Part shown: one piece after another, positions 56,204 to 64,000 of the stretch
Layout: the number at the start of each line of letters is the position of its first letter
How positions within the stretch are numbered: the first letter of the stretch is position 1
NCBI RefSeq assembly: GCF_000821305.1
Contig: NZ_CCXK01000017.1
Coordinates: forward strand, 1,184,748 to 1,248,747
Length of the DNA stretch: 64,000 nt
Direction of reading: 5' to 3'
Source of the DNA: Clostridium culturomicium
Lineage (GTDB): Bacteria > Bacillota > Clostridia > Clostridiales > Clostridiaceae
Made by a program: the position numbers and the translations under genes
The notes under the pieces: generated by a model
What the model saw: only the letters and a program-made list of their open reading frames with translations
Told to the model about the DNA's origin: nothing
Databases searched by the model: none

Positions 56204-56559
56204 TTAGCTCTACCTCCACAAAATTCGGCTATAGTTTTTACTATTTTATCACCGTTATCTATCCACATGCGCTTGTCCCATTGCTTACCTCTTAGTCCAC
56301 CTTGGTTTAATCCTTGCTTACCATTTCCTTTATTAAGATAATATTGCTTCCGTGCGTATGGAGCATTATAAATAATCTTATCTTTCTGTAACTCAACATT
56401 CATATCTTTAAGTCGTCCACTTAGGTATGGTGTACAGTTATTACAATGCTTCGCTACTTCCTTTGTAAATTTAATCTGCCCTTCACCATTCCTATTAAGA
56501 GCTCTCTTTAATAATATCTTTTGAGTATCATTCATTTTAATTCTTACTGTTGTAGCCAT
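56200..56559 (-). CDS. Phage minor capsid protein (Gp10/Gp11-like)
   Basis: 119 residues. Charged, with VRIKMNDTQKILLKRALNRN, TKEVAKHCNNCTPYLSGRLK (strong 'S-G-x-L' mark of HK97-gp10-like fold) and YNAPYARKQYYLNKGNGKQG. Connects head and tail. Co-translated with its neighbours. Confidence 0.75.
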   Translation of the reverse strand: MATTVRIKMNDTQKILLKRALNRNGEGQIKFTKEVAKHCNNCTPYLSGRLKDMNVELQKDKIIYNAPYARKQYYLNKGNGKQGLNQGGLRGKQWDKRMWIDNGDKIVKTIAEFCGGRAK

Positions 56560-56561
56560 AG

Positions 56562-56972
56562 TTACACACCTTCTACTTCAAAATGACCTGAGAGTTCAGT
56601 AACAGATTTAATTGTTATTACATCATCAAATTCTTTTTCTAAATCTGAAATACTATACGGTTTAAATCCTATAACTTCAAAGTCTACTTCACTTTTAACG
56701 ATTTTATCATCTACACCAATAGTAAAATACTTTTCTCTATCTAAAGGTTGTAGTTTAGCAAATCTTTTAGGACTAATATAATTGTCTAACTTATCAATAA
56801 AAACAATTGTACTATCCGCTATAAGCAATCCTTTATCACTTACAGTACCATTTCTTTTAGCTTGCCAGTTTACACCTTTGATAACTGTCCTTTGATACTT
56901 GTAGAGCTCACTGAATAAATCATAGTATTTATTATAGATAGTTATATCTGCATTTTTAATTAAAACTGCCAT
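56562..56972 (-). CDS. Phage minor capsid / head-tail joining protein
   Basis: 136 residues. Pattern ITIYNKYYDLFSELYKYQRT, VIKGVNWQAKRNGTVSDKGL, LQPLDREKYFTIGVDDKIVK, as in minor capsid proteins of the A118-like siphovirus group. Two to ten nt from its neighbours in the head-tail connector cluster. Confidence 0.75.
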   Translation of the reverse strand: MAVLIKNADITIYNKYYDLFSELYKYQRTVIKGVNWQAKRNGTVSDKGLLIADSTIVFIDKLDNYISPKRFAKLQPLDREKYFTIGVDDKIVKSEVDFEVIGFKPYSISDLEKEFDDVITIKSVTELSGHFEVEGV

Positions 56973-56982
56973 AATATCACCT

Positions 56983-57249
56983 CTAATAAAAAAGCTTTAT
57001 ATAAGGTTTTGGTAACATTGCTTTAATGTCATCTGTTACGGTCCATGCCCCCGAATTATCCTTATAGCTTATTGATTGATTTCCTTCTGATATTGATTTT
57101 ATATCAGCATTTTTAGCACTTTTAGCATTTTGAATTAACTGATCTACTGCAAAATCATATTCAGATAAAATGTAACTATCTTCCCATTCGACATTTAGAT
57201 AATTTTTAATAACAGCTATTGCCTTTTTTTCTTCAATAGAAATTCCCAT
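56983..57249 (-). CDS. Phage head-tail connector
   Basis: 88 residues from ATG 57249, after GTAGGTG. Helical (ISIEEKKAIAVIKNYLNVEW, SEYDFAVDQLIQNAKSAKNA), with DIKAMLPKPYIKLF end, as in small connector proteins (Gp8/YqbG-like). The longer start at 57258 is less likely. Confidence 0.7.
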   Translation of the reverse strand: MGISIEEKKAIAVIKNYLNVEWEDSYILSEYDFAVDQLIQNAKSAKNADIKSISEGNQSISYKDNSGAWTVTDDIKAMLPKPYIKLFY

Positions 57250-57258
57250 TATTAACAC

Positions 57259-57393
57259 CTACTCTTTAGGTTTTTCATTTTCTTTTTGCTTCCCTATAAG
57301 TTCAAAACCTTGTGCAATAAGCTTATCCTTTGTATCTTTATCATTAGTTACTTTAACAACGTTCATTCTCTTTAATTTATACTTAAATTCCAT
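57259..57393 (-). CDS. 44-residue phage protein between capsid and connector genes
   Basis: ATG 57393 after GAAAGGAGATTGAATC and stop 57259. Product: MEFKYKLKRMNVVKVTNDKD, KDKLIAQGFELIGKQKE. The 'KLIAQGFELI' phrase is common to small proteins at this point of clostridial phage head modules (often called a head or DUF7302-like protein). Function unknown. The gene overlaps nothing and starts 48 nt after the MCP stop. Confidence 0.7.
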   Translation of the reverse strand: MEFKYKLKRMNVVKVTNDKDTKDKLIAQGFELIGKQKENEKPKE

Positions 57394-57418
57394 GATTCAA
57401 TCTCCTTTCAGAAGAAAA

Positions 57419-57441
57419 GGACTAGGTTAAATACCTAATCC
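57419..57441 (-). terminator. Partial terminator after major capsid gene
   Basis: 9-bp stem GGACTAGGT / ACCTAATCC (one mismatch) with a 5-nt loop and TTTTCTTC following on minus. Common after MCP genes to raise capsid message. Confidence 0.5.
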
Positions 57442-58364
57442 TAAACTAAAGCTTCCTTTATATTTACTCTGCAAATTTTTAATGCTTCATCCATTATCCA
57501 AAGATCATGATATTTCCTATAATCTAACTTCCAAGCATCAGCATCTTGGTTTGTGTTAGGGTCGAAAATTCTAACCTTATCAGTTTTATTAACTGCAATA
57601 GGTGCATACATTGGAGTTATTATCCAGTTAATATTTTTAGCCTCTGCTGCTGCTACAAATCCACCTGCAGTTTGTCCACCACTTTTACCATCATAGAATG
57701 TGTAAGCTGTTTTCATTCTTGCGCTTGGAACTTTAACAATTGGATGTCCATCAAATGATTTTACTTTAGTTATAATATCACCTTTAGTAAATTCAGTAAC
57801 ATCTAATCTTTTGCTTATTTTTTCATTGTCATCTAGTATAGCAGCTATAGGAGTTGACATTGTTATAACCAATGGAATATCTCCAACAATATCCTCAATT
57901 GCAGTTATATCAGCTTTTAAAAGTTTTAAAACATTTGTTTCATCTATAGTATTCCCCCCACTTGCTACACTTCCAGCTATAGCTAAACTTGCTATTTTTG
58001 AATATCTGTATGCATCTATTTCAGGAACAACCTTGGTAGATTGGAATTGCCCCATAGCATTTGTAGCATTAGCCACGAAATTAGACTCATTTACGTCCAT
58101 AGAATCTAACATAAATGTTCTTCCTCTATCTTGTGTCATAGTTTTAGTTTCATATTCAAGAGTTATTGAACCTTGAGTAAAGCCATTTGCTCTAGAATAA
58201 TCTCCTAAACCATCCATGTTCATTTTAGGAATTTTAACTTCCTTACCACCATTGTAAATAACTTGTCCAGCATTAGCATCCATCCAACCAGAGGTTAATT
58301 TTGCTACTGCCGCCTTGTCTAAAGCTTGTTGAAATAATGTTGCGTATGCAATTGTATTTGCCAT
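57441..58364 (-). CDS. Phage major capsid protein
   Basis: 307 residues. Pattern ATLFQQALDKAAVAKLTSGW, KIPKMNMDGLGDYSRANGFT, TLEYETKTMTQDRGRTFMLD, SMDVNESNFVANATNAMGQF and VPEIDAYRYSKIASLA is that of the HK97-fold MCP of A118-like clostridial and listerial phages. No protease gene is seen; maturation uses the DUF4355 scaffold. It follows the scaffold gene by 27 nt on minus. Confidence 0.93.
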   Translation of the reverse strand: MANTIAYATLFQQALDKAAVAKLTSGWMDANAGQVIYNGGKEVKIPKMNMDGLGDYSRANGFTQGSITLEYETKTMTQDRGRTFMLDSMDVNESNFVANATNAMGQFQSTKVVPEIDAYRYSKIASLAIAGSVASGGNTIDETNVLKLLKADITAIEDIVGDIPLVITMSTPIAAILDDNEKISKRLDVTEFTKGDIITKVKSFDGHPIVKVPSARMKTAYTFYDGKSGGQTAGGFVAAAEAKNINWIITPMYAPIAVNKTDKVRIFDPNTNQDADAWKLDYRKYHDLWIMDEALKICRVNIKEALV

Positions 58365-58391
58365 ATTATCATTCTCCTTTAAATTTAAATT

Positions 58392-58976
58392 TTACATCAT
58401 CATTTTTGCTAAATCATCTACAGTTAAATCACCAGCTCCATTTTCCCCTGGTGGAGTATAACTACCATTAGCAATTTTTTCTTTTACACTTGAACTAACT
58501 ATCCCTTCCACATAAGTTGCAAAATTGTCAATCCTAGTATTCGTTGTTTCATCATCATCAGTTAAGAAATAGTCAATCATTTCTCCTGGTATTTTCTTCT
58601 CTGCTAGTACGTCTTTATACTTGGCCACTTTTTCAGCTCTTTCGGCTTTTGCTTTCTGTTCATTGAAGCTTTTCTCAAGTTCTTCAATCTTGATCTGCTC
58701 TGGGGTTTTCTTTTTACCTGTAGCCTTAAGAACTTCATCATTAATAATTGTTTGTAAGTTATTAGCTTTCCATGTTTCTAAAGCCTTATTAGCGTGTGTG
58801 TCCTTTTCTGAATCCATAAAAGACTTAAATTCTTTTTCCGTTAATTTAGTCTTAAACACATCCAATGTAGGTTCAACCTTAAAAGCTGCTTCAACATCAG
58901 TTCCTTTAAAAAGTTCATTAATGTCCTCTTCATCTTTTAATTTTTCTAAAAGCTTTAATGCATCTGATTTTTTCAT
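58392..58976 (-). CDS. Phage scaffold protein (DUF4355)
   Basis: 194 residues from ATG 58976, after AGAGGAGGAATATTA. Acidic and helical, with a coiled coil KIEELEKSFNEQKAKAERAE and a C-terminal GDLTVDDLAKMMM, the pattern of DUF4355 scaffolds. Longer start at 59018 rejected for lack of a site. Confidence 0.88.
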   Translation of the reverse strand: MKKSDALKLLEKLKDEEDINELFKGTDVEAAFKVEPTLDVFKTKLTEKEFKSFMDSEKDTHANKALETWKANNLQTIINDEVLKATGKKKTPEQIKIEELEKSFNEQKAKAERAEKVAKYKDVLAEKKIPGEMIDYFLTDDDETTNTRIDNFATYVEGIVSSSVKEKIANGSYTPPGENGAGDLTVDDLAKMMM

Positions 58977-59079
58977 AATTAATATTCCTCCTCTATCCTC
59001 TAGACTGCTGTAAAACACCCTAGAACATAAATTGTTTTGTATTTCAAACAGTTTAAAGCCATGTTTAGGGCATAATAAA

Positions 59080-59101
59080 AAGCCTTAGTTTCCTAAGACT
59101 T
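59080..59101 (-). terminator. Terminator downstream of small phage gene
   Basis: 9-bp stem AAGYCTTAG / CTAAGRCTT with GAAA loop, followed by TTTTATTATG on minus, just after the 91-residue gene. Confidence 0.65.
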
Positions 59102-59103
59102 AA

Positions 59104-59379
59104 TTAAACTCTTTCGTATGTCTTTTCAAATATATCCGGTTTACATGGATAAATTTCCCCATTAATGCCCTTTATAATGTAATCACCTTGGTTAGCTTTC
59201 ATACTTCCTTCTAATGTCTTTATAAGCATTTCACATGTTTTATCGGCTTCATAATTTACAAACCAAATAGTACCTTTTTTAATTGCTTCAATTATCCACT
59301 TTGGGTCTTCTACTTGGTTCATGTCTCCAGTCCACTTAAAAGCTTCAATTACAACTGGTTTCTTTCTATACTTAGCCAT
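59104..59379 (-). CDS. Small phage protein (PGDYG-like)
   Basis: 91 residues. MAKYRKKPVVIEAFKWTGDM, LKTLEGSMKANQGDYIIKGI and GEIYPCKPDIFEKTYERV match a very widespread small phage protein found in many Firmicutes phages (PGDYG-type end 'QGDYIIKG'), of unknown function. It sits between gp7-like and scaffold genes with its own terminator. Confidence 0.85.
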   Translation of the reverse strand: MAKYRKKPVVIEAFKWTGDMNQVEDPKWIIEAIKKGTIWFVNYEADKTCEMLIKTLEGSMKANQGDYIIKGINGEIYPCKPDIFEKTYERV

Positions 59380-59414
59380 ATTCTCCTCCTTAATTTTAAA
59401 TATAATAAAAGACC

Positions 59415-59540
59415 TTAATTACATTGTGATTTAGGTTTATTACACCATTTACATCTGTAACCAAAGTCTTTTTGATAAACTATTTCATGTTCATGATTCC
59501 TAGTATTAAATATCTGTTTTAACTTTTTAATAAGCTTCAA
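59415..59540 (-). CDS. 41-residue Cys-containing phage protein
   Basis: TTG start at 59540 after AGGAGATGTTTATA. Product MKLIKKLKQIFNTRNHEHEI, then YRCKWCNKPKSQCN: a C-terminal CxxCxxxxxxC suggests a small zinc site. Similar short proteins lie at this place in other clostridial phages. Start codon choice rests on the ribosome site. Confidence 0.55.
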   Translation of the reverse strand: MKLIKKLKQIFNTRNHEHEIVYQKDFGYRCKWCNKPKSQCN

Positions 59541-59552
59541 TATAAACATCTC

Positions 59553-60296
59553 CTATTCATATACTTCATTAAACCCTCTACATAAAGGATGAATAGCTCC
59601 AGGAGCATTATCTAAATCAAATATAACTCCATCGAGTTTTGCACATTCTTCACATGTTTTAGAATCAAGAACCTCATTTCTTCTTACTTTCTTAACTCCA
59701 ACCTCTTTACAAAAGCGCTTAAATGCTTCATCTTCACATCTATTAACTTCTGTTTCTACTAATCGTTTAGTATTATAAGCACCATTGTTAAAGGTCTTCT
59801 CAATTTCTTTTTTTATTTGATTAACATTAATCTTTCCATTTAGAAAATCATTAATTTGTTGATGAAGTTTTCTAGCTACAGCACGCTCATTATCCCAGAC
59901 CCTCTCGCTGAAGTGTTTTCCTTTGAAATTATTATCAATAATCTTTTGAACATCTTTTAAATTAGCATTATAAGAGTAAAACTTAAAAGTTTTCTTTACA
60001 GTATCAACTAATATGTTTGATATAATGCTCTTTTGTGCATTCCCTTGCTCTTTTGCAGACTTAAGAAGTATATTAGATAACCTATTGCACTCTTTCTTTT
60101 TATCTGTTCTTGTAAGGCTCATTAATCCATCTAGAATAGTGTAGGATAACATTATTAAAGCTAATTCATTAAGTAAATTATCTCTACTCTTCCTTTGCTC
60201 TTTATAAACTGCTTTTATTTCTTCTTCTGCATCATCATAAAGACTTTCAATAAAATTTAATTCTTCTTCATTTTTATTCTTGTGCATATTCATCAC
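59553..60296 (-). CDS. Phage head morphogenesis protein (SPP1 gp7-like)
   Basis: 247 residues. Helical, with LVETEVNRCEDEAFKRFCKE, and the conserved C-terminal zinc-like motif DSKTCEECAKLDGVIF, PGAIHPLCRGFNEVYE seen in Mu-F/SPP1-gp7 minor head proteins. Overlaps the portal gene by 23 nt. Needed for head assembly and DNA ejection. Confidence 0.9.
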   Translation of the reverse strand: MMNMHKNKNEEELNFIESLYDDAEEEIKAVYKEQRKSRDNLLNELALIMLSYTILDGLMSLTRTDKKKECNRLSNILLKSAKEQGNAQKSIISNILVDTVKKTFKFYSYNANLKDVQKIIDNNFKGKHFSERVWDNERAVARKLHQQINDFLNGKINVNQIKKEIEKTFNNGAYNTKRLVETEVNRCEDEAFKRFCKEVGVKKVRRNEVLDSKTCEECAKLDGVIFDLDNAPGAIHPLCRGFNEVYE

Positions 60297-61605
60297 CTAA
60301 AGTTTTATCTATATCAATCTCTGATTCATTTTTCTGAGTCTCAATAAGCTTTATTTCCCTATCTGGATTATTCACAAAGCTTAATTGAGCTAAGGCAGTT
60401 TTTAAAGATATATTCTCTCCTATTCCAAATTGGCTTAATGTTTGAGCCATTAGCAAATCGTCCTGTGGAATATTTAGTGTAAATTTGACAGATATATCTC
60501 TATAATCATAATTAATACTTTCAAGCTTATTAAATAGTTTTAGTAAAAAATACATCCTACCCTGAATAATATTTTTCATAGATCCTTCACTATCTCTCAC
60601 CCTTTGCTCTAATCCTATTAATCTATTTCTTAAAGCACTTCCAGAAATATTACTTTGCATCTTTTCATTAGTATCAATGTGATTACTAATTTCATAGATG
60701 TTTTTCTTAAGAATATCTAAGGTATTTTGAACAAATGTATCATTTATGTCTTTAGTTAAAAATTTTATTATTACCTCTTTCTCATTGACATTAATAATAC
60801 CTTTTTCCTTCATATAATCTAGTTGAGTTTTACCATGTTCATCTTTGGTTTTATAATCTATATTACATCCAAGCATAATTAAATACGCTAATCTATAATC
60901 AGATATTTCATTAACTATATCACTTAAGTTAGTTTCATATGCATCCTGTAAGTCCTTAAGTTCATTGAATAATGTATCATGTTCTTTATAAGTACTTACA
61001 TCTCCAACTTTTACAGGAACTTCTCCAAATAAATTAATAGTTGGTTTAGAAACTTCTGTAAAACTATCATCAACATGATAAATAAACTCTGGAGTATAGA
61101 TATCTATATATTGATTTGTATCAAATTTCTTTTTAAAAAATCTAAAAAACATCTCGGAATTTCCAAAATCATCAGTAAACAAATATCCATCTCTAGGACT
61201 AACTATTTTAGAATTAAATAATACTTCTTCTCCTATTTTAGAAGTATAGTATAATTCATATACACTTCCATAAGATAGCATATCTCTAAGTAGCATCTTG
61301 TCATGATTTTTATTCCAATGCGATAATTTAAAATTTATAAATTCAATCTCTTCAGAATTATCACTTTTACTTATATAAGTTGGTTTATTAGATAAAAGAT
61401 ATGATACTTCTTCTTTTATAAATTTCTTAATAAAATTAGTCCTTACTTTTAAATTGCTTCTTTTAGGGTTGTGCTTATAATCTTTATAAGCTTCACTCTT
61501 CCCAGTAACACAATAATCATAAATCTTATCATAAATAATTTTTCTAGCTTCAAAATCACTTTTTATATTATTTAAAAGTTCTTTATTATCATCTAAAAAA
61601 CCCAT
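60274..61605 (-). CDS. Phage portal protein (SPP1 gp6-like)
   Basis: 443 residues. NIKSDFEARKIIYDKIYDYC, KEEVSYLLSNKPTYISKSDN, MLLRDMLSYGSVYELYYTSK, and TNEKMQSNISGSALRNRLIG plus LEQRVRDSEGSMKNIIQGRM fit the SPP1-type portal. Forms the dodecameric portal through which DNA enters. 14 nt after the large-terminase stop. Confidence 0.93.
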   Translation of the reverse strand: MGFLDDNKELLNNIKSDFEARKIIYDKIYDYCVTGKSEAYKDYKHNPKRSNLKVRTNFIKKFIKEEVSYLLSNKPTYISKSDNSEEIEFINFKLSHWNKNHDKMLLRDMLSYGSVYELYYTSKIGEEVLFNSKIVSPRDGYLFTDDFGNSEMFFRFFKKKFDTNQYIDIYTPEFIYHVDDSFTEVSKPTINLFGEVPVKVGDVSTYKEHDTLFNELKDLQDAYETNLSDIVNEISDYRLAYLIMLGCNIDYKTKDEHGKTQLDYMKEKGIINVNEKEVIIKFLTKDINDTFVQNTLDILKKNIYEISNHIDTNEKMQSNISGSALRNRLIGLEQRVRDSEGSMKNIIQGRMYFLLKLFNKLESINYDYRDISVKFTLNIPQDDLLMAQTLSQFGIGENISLKTALAQLSFVNNPDREIKLIETQKNESEIDIDKTLGDEYAQE

Positions 61606-61619
61606 ATAAACCCTCCTTT

Positions 61620-62891
61620 CTAAAATAATGCTGATCTATCAAAAAATGATAAAGTAATTTTTTTAACTCCAATTTCAGTTGTAACCCCATACCTTAATGA
61701 GTCTAAGCTATGGTTGTATTTATCTATAGGAACATTGATATATTCACCATCTTTCCCCTTCTTCCATGTATAGTTTTTCAACTCCTCAACTACCCATGTA
61801 AGCTTAGGATGTACTATGATTTCATATTGCTGCAGTAGGTTAATACCATTAATAATACTATCTTTACCCTTTACAGCTCCTCTAACCCTTGACAATCCAT
61901 TTCGTCGCAATTCTTCAATACTCTTAGGTTCTGCACTATCACAAGTGATAACTTCTTTTCCATATCCCATTTTAATAATATTCTGTGCGATTTCATCATT
62001 CAAAAGGCCTTTCTCTTCAAATCCATCAAATATCCATATTCTTTTATTAACTTCATCTAATATTTCAGCTCCAAAAGCAGTAGGGTCGTTAGTGTAACCA
62101 AAATCCAGATTAAATATGGCTTTACTATCTTTAACCTCTTTTAAAACTTTTTTGTAGTCAAAAGCTTCAACCTTCCAGTTTGTATAAATTAACTTATCTA
62201 AACTTGCAAATTCACCTAAAGCATAAATATTATAATAAGCTGGATTTGTTTTCTTCATTTCTAACAAGTTATCAATATATTCCTGTGGTAAAAACTTATT
62301 ATCTTTATAAGTGGTATGCAGAATTACTGTATTATCCTTGTTATAGTCTGCATCTTCTGCAAACCATCTTTTGTATACCCAATTTTCTTTACTAACTGGG
62401 TTGAACATACAATGTACCTGAAGCATACCACTTTGACTTCTAAGTCTTAAACATAGTTGGTCAAAGTCAAACACATCAATCTCTGTACATTCTTCAATTA
62501 CTATGTCATCAATATCAGCAATGGATTTTATCTTTTCTGGATCATCCATACCCTTGAAAATAAAATAGCTACCATTAGGCAGCTCAATTGTTAAATCTGT
62601 TTTATTAATTTTACATTGGTCATATAAATGCCAATCACTTAGGATTGACTTAACCAATGCAAAGCATGAATCCCTCAAAGTATTACTTACTTTTCTAACT
62701 ACCAGGCACTTACGATTGGAAAACTTTAAATACTTAAATACCATCTTAGCAAATACAAAGTGTGACTTACCACTTCCAGCACCACCATAGAATACATTAA
62801 ATCTAGTATTATAATTCTGTAACTGTGGTAGATATACATCATTAAAGCATTGCTTAGATATTTTAAATTTTGTATTACTCATAGTAGTCAA
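61620..62891 (-). CDS. Phage terminase large subunit (PBSX/TerL type)
   Basis: 423 residues. N-terminal ATPase: Walker A VFYGGAGSGKSHFVF; Walker B-like IDDIVIEECTEIDV; C-terminal RNase-H nuclease: FNLDFGYTNDPTAF with its first Asp and VITCDSAEPKSIEELRRNGL with the second, and a late DKYNHSLDSLRYG third Asp. Matches the PBSX TerL family. Its start is 37 nt after the recombinase stop, and a terS fragment lies beyond the recombinase. Confidence 0.95.
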   Translation of the reverse strand: MTTMSNTKFKISKQCFNDVYLPQLQNYNTRFNVFYGGAGSGKSHFVFAKMVFKYLKFSNRKCLVVRKVSNTLRDSCFALVKSILSDWHLYDQCKINKTDLTIELPNGSYFIFKGMDDPEKIKSIADIDDIVIEECTEIDVFDFDQLCLRLRSQSGMLQVHCMFNPVSKENWVYKRWFAEDADYNKDNTVILHTTYKDNKFLPQEYIDNLLEMKKTNPAYYNIYALGEFASLDKLIYTNWKVEAFDYKKVLKEVKDSKAIFNLDFGYTNDPTAFGAEILDEVNKRIWIFDGFEEKGLLNDEIAQNIIKMGYGKEVITCDSAEPKSIEELRRNGLSRVRGAVKGKDSIINGINLLQQYEIIVHPKLTWVVEELKNYTWKKGKDGEYINVPIDKYNHSLDSLRYGVTTEIGVKKITLSFFDRSALF

Positions 62892-62927
62892 TCACCTCCT
62901 TATAAATAAAAAAGGAATAGAATTAAT

Positions 62928-63716
62928 CTATCCCTTAAACCTTTTATTTAAAATATTTTGTACTTTTGTAAATGTACTTTTAGTAATTATAACTTCATGT
63001 TCTCCAGTTACTTCAATATTACCATGGCTTACAATGCCTGTATAAAAGTTATTTTTTAAAATAACTGAAATAGCTTGTTTGCTAAATTCTTTTCCTCTAT
63101 CAGTTCTATAGCCTTGAGAATTAATTTTATCAGCTATCTTTTGAAGTGAGTTATTATTCAATGCAAGATTAAATATTTCCTTAACTATCGCAGCCTTCTC
63201 CTCATCAATCAATATCTTTCCTTTTTCCCATTTATAACCCATTGGAGCTACACCACAAGGTTTTGAACCACTCTTTGCTTTAGTTCTTCTGCCTTTTGCA
63301 AGTTTTAATGATATACTCATTCTTTCATATTGGTCCAATAACTCCATCATACCATTTATTAGAAAATCATTAGGATCCTTATTGTATATGCTATATGTCG
63401 GCTGTTCAATGCTTATTACATCTGCACCTGCTTTTTCTATTTCTCTTCTAACCAGTACCTTTACAATATCACTTCGCCATAACCTTGAAGTATTTAATAC
63501 TACAACCTTATTGATTCCATTAAAGCTGCTAAGTAAATCATTTAGCCCTGGTCTATCTGCTTCTGTACCTGTTAAACCTTCATCACTGAATATATTAACC
63601 AGTTCTAAATTGTTTTCTTTGCAATACCTCTTTATAGATTCTTCTTGTGTCTTTAATCCATATCCTTTTTCCACTTGTGTTGCAGTACTAACTCTTATAT
63701 AGCCATATACCTTCAT
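62928..63716 (-). CDS. Short serine recombinase (resolvase + Recombinase domain)
   Basis: 262 residues. N-terminal resolvase domain: catalytic Ser10 in [15 protein letters not shown], with [19 protein letters not shown] and [14 protein letters not shown] (Arg residues for catalysis). A Recombinase domain follows ([60 protein letters not shown]). The zinc ribbon and coiled coil that end typical ~500-residue phage integrases are absent, so it is not a standard integrase, or is truncated at its 3' end. It lies between the small- and large-terminase genes. Confidence 0.88.
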   Translation of the reverse strand: MKVYGYIRVSTATQVEKGYGLKTQEESIKRYCKENNLELVNIFSDEGLTGTEADRPGLNDLLSSFNGINKVVVLNTSRLWRSDIVKVLVRREIEKAGADVISIEQPTYSIYNKDPNDFLINGMMELLDQYERMSISLKLAKGRRTKAKSGSKPCGVAPMGYKWEKGKILIDEEKAAIVKEIFNLALNNNSLQKIADKINSQGYRTDRGKEFSKQAISVILKNNFYTGIVSHGNIEVTGEHEVIITKSTFTKVQNILNKRFKG

Positions 63717-63912
63717 TCTAAAGGCCCCCTTTGTTTTGAAAAAATATTTTTGGGAAGCGCCATACGGTTTTAGGTATACTATTTAGAATGGTACCCCCCT
63801 ACTTATACTTTTATTATAAGCCTTTAGAATAATAACGTCAATTATCATTTATGATTATTCACTATATTGTATCTATTACATTGATATTACTTAATTTTCT
63901 CACCATTGTACT

Positions 63913-64000
63913 TTAATCCTCTAGTGATACCTCAATGGTCTTGTTAGTCTGCTCTATCTCCTGCTTATCTACCCACTTGTAGTTATTCTTGAGGGTAAAT
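63913..64000 (-). CDS. Phage terminase small subunit, C-terminal end (cut by window edge)
   Basis: Minus frame open to the edge reads FTLKNNYKWVDKQEIEQTNK, TIEVSLED and stop. 'FxLKNNxxWxDKQEIE' is the usual end of TerS proteins of this phage group. Twenty-nine codons are in the window. It binds the packaging site and recruits TerL. The 196 bases between it and the recombinase start have no gene; the GGGGG-type ribosome region of the recombinase begins near 63725. Confidence 0.75.
   Translation of the reverse strand, partial: FTLKNNYKWVDKQEIEQTNKTIEVSLED

Noticed and set aside
62928..63716. Standard prophage large serine integrase
   Set aside because: Half the usual length, no zinc ribbon or coiled coil, and placed between terminase genes, not at a prophage end.

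Overview
The window is AT-rich, densely coded, low-GC Gram-positive DNA with clear Shine-Dalgarno sites and many U-tailed hairpin terminators. The gene content points to an anaerobic Clostridium sensu stricto: the [FeFe]-hydrogenase maturases HydE and HydG, desulfoferrodoxin, clostridial GH3 and GH39 glycosidases, and a siphovirus-type prophage. I cannot fix the species. Bases 1-41.4 kb are chromosome. From about 41.4 kb to the right edge is one prophage, read almost entirely on the minus strand and running out of the window.

Chromosome, left to right. (1) 0-2.1 kb: hydrogenase maturation operon (TM1266-type regulator, hydE, hydG cut by the edge) behind a long leader that contains an intrinsic terminator. 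(2) 2.1-8.4 kb: small regulatory and membrane genes: an ABM monooxygenase, a TVP38 membrane protein, a DUF2089/SHOCT operon, a broken membrane ORF, a lipoprotein, and two PadR-HAAS membrane-sensor operons, each with its own palindromic operator. (3) 8.4-11.3 kb: ribokinase, a nucleotidyltransferase-like protein, a second-type peptide deformylase and an unlisted Cys-rich miniprotein. (4) 11.3-15.6 kb: a divergent unit of winged-helix regulator, M20 amidohydrolase and 14-TM exporter. (5) 15.6-21.7 kb: an ABC-F ATPase behind a 450-nt attenuated leader, a K+/H+ antiporter, a membrane acyltransferase and superoxide reductase. (6) 21.8-25.9 kb: SorC regulator, then a DhaL-DhaK-LsrF-like aldolase-VOC operon, probably for a phosphorylated ketose. 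(7) 26-33 kb: glycan unit of GH3 beta-glucosidase, PAP2 phosphatase, HSL-type esterase and an AraC-GH39 fusion. (8) 33.5-41.4 kb: a TrlF/PHP-ATPase (candidate defence gene), nucleoside hydrolase, ferredoxin-type aldo/keto reductase, YdcF protein, a Lys-rich 29-residue peptide, aspartate racemase, and the 3' end of an FAD oxidoreductase cut at the prophage junction.

Prophage (41.4-64 kb). Reading leftward from the right edge, the order is the usual packaging-to-lysis order: small terminase (partial), a small serine recombinase placed between the terminase genes, large terminase, SPP1-type portal, gp7-like head protein, scaffold, major capsid, head-tail connectors, tail tube, Gp15, tape measure, Dit, Gp37-like, receptor/baseplate, tail fibre, XhlA, holin and amidase endolysin. 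Left of the amidase lie a ruined GH25 lysozyme gene with a transposase tail fused into it and a copy of the same terminator sequence. Two cargo genes with their own terminators (a lipoprotein and an unknown 203-residue protein) interrupt the lysis and tail modules.

Across the chromosomal part I see at least four copies of an intergenic palindromic repeat (cores CAAATCAAAGATTTG-like and GAGTATCACTT) beside hydrogenase, PadR-HAAS, ribokinase and nucleoside-hydrolase genes. They occur in both orientations, which suggests a dispersed DNA repeat and not a gene-specific riboswitch.
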